Source: Flaccisagitta enflata
Taxonomy: Eukaryota; Chaetognatha; Sagittoidea; Aphragmophora
Length of the DNA stretch: 64,000 nt
NCBI GenBank assembly: GCA_965153355.1
Contig: OZ231126.1
Location: 81,716,001-81,780,000, forward strand
Reading direction: 5' to 3'
Made by a program: the position numbers and the translations under genes. Each line of letters begins with the position of its first letter. Position 1 is the first letter of the stretch. Shown here one piece after another: positions 57,651-64,000 of this stretch. The notes beneath the pieces were generated by a model, which did no database searches, was not told the DNA's origin, and worked only from the letters and a program-made list of their open reading frames with translations.

Positions 57651-57805
57651 TTTTTTAGTCGCGGACAAGCGACCCTATAAGAGGCTTTGTCCCTCCGTCC
57701 GTTGGTCTGTCGCGCTCGAGTCGAAAAGTGGGAAAACACGCATTTCCGCCCCTGCCCACCCGTCCGCGACTGATATTGGCCGTGTATCCTGCCTTGTTTT
57801 TTTTT
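57651..57805 (+). mobile_element. Family A element
   Basis: TTTTTTAGTCGCGGACAAGC, CTATAAGAGGCTTTGTCCCT, CTCGAGTCGAAAAGTGGGAA, GCCCCTGCCCACCCGTCCGC and GTGTATCCTGCCTTGTTTTT. Confidence 0.87.
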
Positions 57806-58164
57806 ACATCATGTTTGACGCGACGGATTTTGTTTCTGTTAAGGCTTCCCAAATTCATTACTGAACATGACGTAAAATCAACATGGATCCTAAGCTTTTA
57901 TATAAATGAACCTGTCACTTAAAAGTTCTTTAATACAGGTAATAAAATCGGAAGAAACTGCTTTTGTTTTGTAAATATCATTGTATAAATCACAGTTATA
58001 TTTGTAAGCACAAATTAAGCGACGTTTAGTTCGGTGCAAAAATAAATCAATGATGCGTGATGACAGTGGAATAGTTTGAATAGTATGGTTACTACGGTAA
58101 TTGTCATGTTTGTAAGCAAATGATACACGCTTGTGTGTATTAAGGCAAAATGTACCGTATTTCT

Positions 58165-58453
58165 TGCATTTATCGCTCCCCCTCTAATTAGCGCCCCCCC
58201 TTTTTTCATGAAAGAATGAGCTTATGATAAGAGATAAGAGATTTTTAAGAAAAAAAATCATGGAAAATTCATTGGAAATTCAATTTTTTAGCAACAATCA
58301 TAAAAAAATTAGATGCAGAACAACAAACAAATCTCTTTTTTATAGTGATTAACTGAAGTGAATTCTGAAAAAATTAGTGTAAAGGGGGCGCTAATTGCAG
58401 GTTTAAAACAACATAGTTTTTCTTTCAATTTCAAAAGCGCCCGGGGCGCTAAT

Positions 58454-58455
<2 letters not shown>
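58165..58455. repeat. GGGGCGCTAATTA inverted-repeat element
   Basis: CTAATTAGCGCCCCCC at the left is mirrored by GGGGGCGCTAATTGC (about 58384) and GGGGCGCTAATTA (about 58443). AT-rich interior, non-coding. It lies between the last integrin exon and the HEPN gene's stop. Confidence 0.55.

Positions 58456-58456
<1 letters not shown>

Positions 58457-58537
<81 letters not shown>
58457..58537. repeat. (CT)n microsatellite past the HEPN gene stop
   Basis: An 80-bp dinucleotide tract beginning about 8 bp beyond the stop codon of the minus-strand gene, so in its 3' untranslated region if transcribed. Confidence 0.95.
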
Positions 58538-58540
<3 letters not shown>

Positions 58541-58544
58541 TTCA

Positions 58545-58716
58545 TCACACTGAGAGTCTCTTTGCGACGTTTTCGATTTTGTCCATCGTCTCTTTGAATT
58601 CAATTCTAGTTATTGAACAAGTTTCAAACGAGTCTCTGAGATAGAAGTTGGAATTGGTGGTGGAACTCTTACAAGAGGAGCCGTTGTCGCTCACAATGAC
58701 TTCATTATTTTGGTGG

Positions 58717-58801
<85 letters not shown>

Positions 58802-58927
58802 GTTCACAGAGTGCGTTGAAGTCGTCGTCCACTCGCTGTTGGTCGCACCCAGCAGCGATGACGTTCAACGAATGTTTCACAGTTGCAAAGATGTTTTCGA
58901 ATTCGGCAAGAGACCGCTCTGCGTCCC
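58545..58927 (-). CDS. HEPN-domain protein, last exon with poly-Asn tract
   Basis: Acceptor TTTTTTCCAG, phase 1 in, stop TGA at 58547-58545. It begins DAERSLAEFENIFATVKHSL, which continues the C-terminal helix of the HEPN fold after RNELAHRG. Then come a run of about 30 asparagines from a pure (AAC)n repeat (about 58710-58802) and a polar tail ending KIENVAKRLSV. The repeat is in the only frame that joins to the upstream exon, so the microsatellite is coding. Past the stop the 3' side runs into a (GA)n tract. Confidence 0.7.
58708..58802 (-). repeat. (AAC)n coding microsatellite
   Basis: Pure trinucleotide tract inside the last HEPN-gene exon, translated as asparagine. Confidence 0.85.
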
Positions 58928-58988
58928 CTGGAAAAAAAATTGGGATTGCATGATTTAATTGTGGTACAAAACGCAATTTATTCTACGT

Positions 58989-58989
<1 letters not shown>

Positions 58990-59028
<39 letters not shown>

Positions 59029-59070
59029 AAACAACAACAACAACAACAACAACAGCCACAACAACAACAA
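58990..59070. repeat. (CAA)n microsatellite
   Basis: Trinucleotide tract in the HEPN-gene intron, about 60 bp upstream of the last exon on the minus strand. Confidence 0.95.
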
Positions 59071-59151
59071 GGTTGACCCGCGCCCCGCGATAAGATAACT
59101 AAGATAACTAAGATTACTGAGATAACTAAGAGCCTACCTCATGTATTATAA

Positions 59152-59815
59152 CAGGTCACCCAAGGGCAATATGTGGTCAGCGATACCCGTTGCCCTGCTT
59201 TGAGTGATTGTAAATTGGAGTGAGGGGAAGCAGGGCAGCGGTCCCAAAGGGGACGAAGTCCTGTAGAACACAGGGGGACTTTCGTTCCTCCCACCTAAAA
59301 AAGTGGATGAGAAGCTATAGAGGGCTGACTGAAGGCATTCAAGAGCCTAAACTCAGGTCAAAGAAGGCTGATATATAGCCTGAGAATGCCAATTGGAAGC
59401 TTGAGAGGGCTGTCTTTAGGCTTGAGAGCGCTGGATTAAGGCTTAAGAGGCCAGAGGACTGATTTGAGTTTGAGAGCATGAAATTGAGGTTTAGATGGCT
59501 GATTTGAGGCCTGAGAGGCCTAATTTGAAGTCTGAGAGGCCTAATTTGAGGCATGAGAGGCCAGGTTCGAGACCTGAGAGGCCAGATTTGAGGCCTGAAA
59601 TACCAGATTTGAGGCCTGAGAGGCTTGATTTGAGGCCTGAGAGGCTGGATTTGCAGCCTGAGAGGCTGGATTTGATGCCTGAGAGGCTGGAATTGAGACC
59701 TGAGGGGCCTGATGAAGGGAGGGGGACGCACGAACGAACGAATGAACAAACGGACGAATGAAAGTCCCCGTGTGTTCTACAGGACTTCGTCTCCTTTGGG
59801 GCCGCTGCCCAAAAA
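59152..59815 (+). mobile_element. Family S element in HEPN-gene intron
   Basis: GGTCACCCAAGGGCAATATG, GTCAGCGATACCCGTTGCCC, CAGGGCAGCGGTCCCAAAGG at the left, a core of GGCCTGAGAGGCCAGATTTGA units, and CTACAGGACTTCGTCTCCTT, TGGGGCCGCTGCCC at the right. Confidence 0.78.
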
Positions 59816-59956
59816 GCGGGGGCCTTTTTTAAGTCATCCATTACCGGTTATTAAATAAGTTGAACAAAGCGATAAAATGACACCTGTTTCTCCTATTCAT
59901 CTTTTACGGGTCCAAGCCCTCTAGCACACCTCTCAGCTGTGGCCTAACGCTCTTGA

Positions 59957-59963
59957 AGTGTGT

Positions 59964-60005
<42 letters not shown>

Positions 60006-60015
60006 GTGTGTGTGT
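59957..60015. repeat. (GT)n microsatellite
   Basis: Dinucleotide tract with GC interruptions in the HEPN-gene intron. Confidence 0.95.
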
Positions 60016-60194
60016 TGCGACGCAATCTCATCTCAGTTGTCAGCGAATTGCGGCTAGACGACATTTAGTAACATATAGATATGCCGTTTTATACAGAAGC
60101 ATAAGTTAGAACCCGACTCAAAAAAAGGGTATTATGCACAGTAAAAGGAACCGAGAGAGTGTCTTTCATCTTATCTTCATATTATTATCACTAC

Positions 60195-60403
60195 CTCTGT
60201 GTGCAAGTTCGTTTCTGCACGCTTTTAAATTAGCGATCGCGTTTTTGGTTTCTTCATCGTTGATGAGCGGTTGATTGGGCGCTACAACGCCATCTGAGGC
60301 CAAATTTGGCGTCAACACGAAACACAGAAAAGTGACGTCTTTGTGTTCGAAATTCGGGTATTCGGAGTCGAGGAGGCCCATGCAATCGTACATCGGGTAG
60401 GAC
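60195..60403 (-). CDS. HEPN-domain protein, exon with RNELAH motif
   Basis: Acceptor ATCCTTTCAG, donor GTAGTG, phases 2 in and 1 out. It encodes SYPMYDCMGLLDSEYPNF, then DVTFLCFVLTPNLASDGVV, then NLKACRNELAHRG. RNELAH is the R-N-x3-H motif of HEPN domains, which in many families forms a ribonuclease site. The order D-V-T-x-L...RN...H matches the DZIP3-like HEPN family known from animal multidomain proteins. The R, N and H are intact; nuclease activity is an inference only. Confidence 0.72.
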
Positions 60404-60544
60404 CTGAAAGGATTTGGAGTTAACTTTTTCAAACAACCAAAAACCAAAACAAAGAAACAAACAAGGACGCATGAGAAGCGAAGGCCGCCACGTTAATATA
60501 CGTTGTTGTCGTTATTGTTGCTATAAGGTGCGACCATCAAGAAA

Positions 60545-61440
60545 CAAATTCGGACACTCTTCAAAAGTCAATATCTCCAGCTAGAACTGACAGTAAGACG
60601 CACTGAAAATTACCATAGAATTTGCTACCCAAGCCAGAAAAGTCATGACATTTATAAGATGAAATTTAATGACAATTTTTGTTTTTATGTTTTCAATTAA
60701 ACTGTTAACAGCCATATTTTGCATAAATTGACTTGCATTTGCCAGTTTTACTATCCATTCCTTTATTACACAGCTTAAAAAATATGCGAAAAACAATGAA
60801 AAACTTATTTTGTCAATGTAACATAGCTCATTGAAAATTTTAAATTTGCATAGAAAATCAAAATATCAACAAAACAAGAACATAGCGCGATTCCTAACAC
60901 ATAAACTGAGGGCGCTATGTTCTTATTTTAATGATATTTTGATTTTTTATGCAAATTTAAAATTTTCAGTGAGCAGTTACTGAAATGATTGATGTTATTT
61001 TTTCAACTTTTTAGTCTCATCAAAATCGAATTTCATTTAATCTTTTTGCGTTTTGGCCATTTGACAATAACAGATCGGTTCTCTAATGTAAGTTTACACA
61101 TTTAAGTACAAAAAAATAAACACAAGCATTGACCTAAGCAAAAATAGTGAAGTGAATAGCATCTTCATCATCTGGGTAAATTCCTCTTACTTAAATTTCA
61201 GTGCGTCGTAAGCTCTAATATTTTGTATGTAACTTGGGTTATGTCTGTACTAAAGGGGAAAAAAAGAAATTTTCAATAATACCTGAGATATTGTCATTTA
61301 AAGTATATCATACTACTATATATCAAAATCAAATAAATCATTATTTTAGACAAATCAAAAAAATTAGCATAACAAAAACAATTTTTTTGCTTGTTATATC
61401 ATGAATTTCAGCTGGGTCGGTTTATTGTGGAAATGATCCC
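60545..61440 (-). mobile_element. Family F MITE, copy 3, inverted and interrupted
   Basis: Reverse-complement copy with the TIR end GGTTTATTGTGGAAATGATC at 61421-61440 next to TA. It makes up most of the intron between two HEPN-gene exons. It is interrupted by another MITE at 60596-61208. Confidence 0.75.
60596..61208. mobile_element. TA-flanked MITE nested in family F copy 3
   Basis: Ends AGACGCACTGAAAATT and AATTTCAGTGCGTCG(T) are inverted and flanked by TA (60594-60595, 61209-61210). Inside is a second palindrome: ACATAGCGC...GCGCTATGT near 60880-60920 with long AT-rich arms on both sides. Copies 1 and 2 of family F show the uninterrupted sequence at this point. Confidence 0.8.
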
Positions 61441-61443
61441 TAC

Positions 61444-61537
61444 TTGATGAACTCATGATTGGCTTGGCAATAGGTTTTCCAATCGACGCCTCGTCGCTTC
61501 AACTCGTATCTCAGTCTCGCCTTCAATAATTTGCAAC
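61444..61537 (-). CDS. HEPN-domain protein, exon (middle)
   Basis: A 94-nt exon with acceptor ATTATTAAG and donor GTAGGG, phases 1 in and 2 out. It encodes CKLLKARLRYELKRRGVDWK then TYCQANHEFIK. The donor coincides with the boundary of a transposon copy: the TA at 61441-61442 and the element end GGGATC form the splice site. Phase agreement with both neighbours is the main support. Confidence 0.7.
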
Positions 61538-61564
61538 CTTAATAATGATGGTGGAAGAAAATGG

Positions 61565-61900
61565 AATGAGAAGTTGAGAAAGAAGAAGAAGAAGACAATG
61601 AATCAGAAGAAAAAGATGAAGATCAAGAATAGTAGAAGGAAGAAGAAAAAGAAAAAGATGAAGAAGAAGAAGAAGGAAAAGGAGAGGGAAGACATGAAGG
61701 AGAAGAGGATGAAAGAGAAGGAGAAGGAAAAGGAGAGGAAAAAATAGAAGAAGAAGAAGAAGAAGAAGAAGAAGAAGAAGAAGAAGAAGAAGGAGAAAAA
61801 GGAGAAAAAGGAGAAAAAGGAGAAAAAGGAGAAAAAGGAGAAAAAGGAGAAAAAGGAGAAGAAGGAGAAGAAGGAGAAGAAGAAGAAGAAGACCAGGAAG
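61565..61900. repeat. (GAA)n / (AGGAGAAAA)n purine tract
   Basis: A purine-rich 330-bp region in the intron between two HEPN-gene exons. On the minus strand it is pyrimidine-rich and lies close to the acceptor of the middle exon. Confidence 0.93.
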
Positions 61901-61945
61901 AAGAGATTGTTCCATTCAAACTTATCCAATGTGTACGCAACTAAC

Positions 61946-62194
61946 CATGTTTGTAGATGAGGACGTAGAGCAATCCGTCTGTCCAATCGAGCTCCTTCAA
62001 GGATTTGATGGACTCACAATCGACTACCGGTTGGTCGTTCGGTTGGTTTCCACATCGGATCAAGTTTTTTAGTCTCGATTTTATGATTGTGAATAAATGG
62101 GTTAATAACCGGATCACGCCGAAATACACATCCTTCGCTGTGGTCAATCCGAACATGGTTTTGGTTACTGTTATATATTTTTCGTAAGTCGCGC
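61946..62194 (-). CDS. HEPN-domain protein, exon (N-terminal helical region)
   Basis: Second gene of the window, on the minus strand. The exon runs from acceptor ATAAAG to donor GTTAGT, phases 1 in and 1 out. It encodes ATYEKYITVTKTMFG, then AKDVYFGVIRLLTHLFTIIK and SLKELDWTDGLLYVLIYKHG. The helical, leucine-rich character before the HEPN motif resembles the N-terminal half of DZIP3-type HEPN domains. If the upstream exon is not real, the first ATG is at the MFGLTTAK position (about 62155) and an acceptor ACAG at 62168 is an alternative. Confidence 0.7.
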
Positions 62195-62432
62195 CTTTAT
62201 AGAATAATGATATTATTATTCTTTTTGTTTTTGTGGCGAAAATTTTCCTCAAGGTTCTTTTTCAGTCTTCAAAATTATGTTCTATCATGTTGATGAGGTT
62301 AAACTTGACTTACTCTTCAAATAAATCGTTTTTTGTTGTTTTTTCTTCAATTCATTTGTAAGATTTCGAATTCGAAGGTTCAATTTTCGTTGGTTATTAT
62401 AAACGCGCAACGAACTAATTCAACGAACTTAC

Positions 62433-62455
62433 ATCGAATTATTATAAGTGCGTTG

Positions 62456-62487
<32 letters not shown>

Positions 62488-62588
62488 GTCGTCGTCGTCG
62501 TCGTCGTCGAGCCGTCCAACTGCGTCTTCGTCGGTGGCGGTGACGACCCGGTGCTTCCCTTCCCGGAATCCTGGATATTCAGATTCCA
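62433..62588 (-). CDS. HEPN-domain gene, possible upstream exon with Asp run
   Basis: Tentative. On the minus strand the frame reads ESEYPGFREGKHRVVTATDE, then a run of aspartates from (GAC)n, then NALIIIR. It ends in phase 1 at a perfect GTAAGT donor (62432-62427). Its phase fits the next exon (acceptor at 62195-62196), giving RCATYEKY across the junction. The 5' boundary is uncertain: the acceptor TATCCCAG is used here, with stop codons a little further upstream. The plus strand also has an open frame over the same repeat, so coding status needs transcript data. Confidence 0.4.
62450..62510. repeat. (TCG)n microsatellite
   Basis: CpG-rich trinucleotide tract with one GTT interruption. It may be coding (Asp run) on the minus strand. 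Confidence 0.9.
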
Positions 62589-62724
62589 CTGGGATATTTT
62601 TCCGATACTTTTTTTTAAGTTCTTTTCATTATTTCTTTCTGTTTCTCACTCTCTCGTTCTTTCCCAAAGGTGAAGATCGCGTTCGCGAAGAGCTCGATCT
62701 AGAATCTTCCTTTGAAAAACAATG

Positions 62725-63647
62725 AAAACGTTTATTCAACGATATTTACGTACAGTTGCATCCCGCTACACCGAACCCGAGAATAACGGACATAGTTGCT
62801 TCACATCTCATATTTTAATCTTTTATCACGACAATTATTAAAATCTGCCTATAATAGGAAAAAACTTCTTGGTCCTTTAGCATCTGTTATTATGGGCAGG
62901 CCTTGCCTTATCGTTTTTGATGAGCGTGCATGGATTTTGTTTTATTTACTATATACAATCATGCAATTTTTCATCAGGAAAGTAATCCCACAGATTAAAG
63001 TGTTTTTTGAACATAAAATAATTCTACACGGAAATTGTCAAAAAACGAAATGATAGAATGTATGCTTGATCAACAGATTACAATACATGAAATAAGCATA
63101 AATGAATATTGAATAGATGAATCAATGAATAAGTGAATGAAGGAATGAATGAGGGCAAGGAAGAAACTAGTACCTATCATTATTTGAATCTAGTTCTGAA
63201 TTTTTTTTTTGTATTTTTTTCAGATTCAGATATGCAAATCAAGTTTCATATTGCAAAATGAGTAAAGAATCAATGAATGAATAATTGAATGATTGATGAA
63301 GTGAACGTATGATTAAATAAATGATTGAAAGAATAAAAGAATGAGTGAATGAATGAATGAATGAATGAATAAATGAATAAATGAATGAAATAATTAACAA
63401 ACTCATAATCTTGCGTGCAATGATATGAAAATTTGCAATTTTTATCTTAGAATTTCAGCAAGCATGCTGTCATGAGAGTGCCAGCCGGGCACGCCCTCAG
63501 AAAAAACAGTTTGCCCGACAGCAAAACAAAGTGTATCGGGCACGCCGGCACGCTATAAATCAAGGCCTGATTATGGGGTTCAACTGTAGCTCTACAGTGA
63601 CACTCTACTTTATCGGATTTAACAGTGAGAGATATCTGTTTATAATT
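62725..63647. other. Right-edge sequence without a supported gene
   Basis: AT-rich, with (GAAT)-type repeats at 63110-63140 and 63240-63390 and a GCCGGGCACGCC/GGGCACGCCGGC inverted motif near 63485-63550. No integrin beta-tail, transmembrane or cytoplasmic exon was recognised here. Confidence 0.5.
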
Positions 63648-64000
63648 GGAAAAAAGTCGAATTACGTAATTCGACTTTTTGAAACGTAGGGGAGAAATAA
63701 AGTTTTCCATTTTCGGTTTGGGGCAATTTTAGAAAGTTGTGCAGTTTTTGGGCTGGGATGATACATTTTTTGATACTCACAGCTAAGAAAGAGCTTATTT
63801 TTCTCTTTCAAATGGCGCCAACCAGAAGTCTCTACGATCAATAGTTTAGAAGTTAGGAATTTTTGAATCTTTTTTTATTTTTTCGCATTTTCGCGAAAAT
63901 CGATATTTTTCATTGATCCCATTTTTTCGGTCTTATGTAACAATAGGGAAGAGTAAACATGTTACGCAAATTGACCCTGACTTTTATGACGCTAGCATTG
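63648..64000 (+). repeat. Repeat E, copy 2, cut by the window end
   Basis: Direct copy of 43305-43665 at roughly 90 percent identity by eye, including the TACGTA palindrome and the GGCGCCAACCAGAAGTCTCT block. It runs off the window. Confidence 0.85.

Noticed and set aside
62333-62725. Plus-strand frame ending GEDRVREELDLESSFEKQ
   Set aside because: Has a fair polypyrimidine tract and AG at about 62668, but no link in phase to the integrin and the same region is open on the minus strand, where the exon phases of the HEPN gene fit.

Overview
The window is animal (metazoan) nuclear DNA: interrupted genes with GT-AG introns, very dense microsatellites and minisatellites, vertebrate-type TTAGGG repeats and many short inverted-repeat transposons. 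I cannot name the phylum. The genes point to a non-vertebrate animal: an integrin beta and a HEPN-domain protein of a type expanded in several invertebrate groups. Most apparent open frames in the window are translations of simple repeats and are not genes.

Plus strand: one integrin beta subunit gene. Exon 1 (signal peptide, start of the PSI domain) is at 12.2 kb. A 20-kb intron separates it from exon 2 at 32.4 kb. Twelve more exons follow up to 57.4 kb and carry, in order, the rest of PSI, the I-like domain with its MIDAS, the hybrid domain and the cysteine-rich I-EGF repeats. All 14 exons join with matching intron phases and give about 668 codons. The beta-tail, transmembrane and cytoplasmic parts were not found and probably lie beyond the right edge.

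Minus strand: from about 62.6 kb down to 58.5 kb there is a second gene of 4 to 5 exons. It encodes a protein with an RNxxxH HEPN motif resembling the DZIP3-type HEPN domain, and it has a long asparagine run encoded by a pure AAC repeat in its last exon. It lies downstream of, and possibly inside, the unfinished integrin gene.

Everything else is repeats. (1) A family of about 20 copies with AGTCGCG/CGCGACT palindromic ends and a (GTCC)n core, in both orientations, with features of Helentron-associated (HINE/pearl-like) elements; some copies hold kilobases of captured minisatellite. (2) A family ending in a GGGCAGCGGCCCC-type inverted repeat with a core of about 20-bp GGCCTCAAAT-like minisatellites. 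(3) Several TA-flanked and TTAA-flanked MITEs, some with their empty target site visible elsewhere in the window, and a Tc1-like remnant. (4) A 12.6-kb structure (13.83-26.43 kb) bounded by inverted repeats and filled with nested long palindromes. (5) A 320-bp satellite ending 17 bp before an integrin exon.

The most unusual feature is that the integrin gene has repeatedly duplicated the ends of its own exons. The 3' part of exon 11 with its splice donor exists as six 89-bp copies, exon 14 as three 132-bp units (one giving an in-frame alternative exon), and the ends of exons 1 and 8 each have a second copy a short way into the intron.
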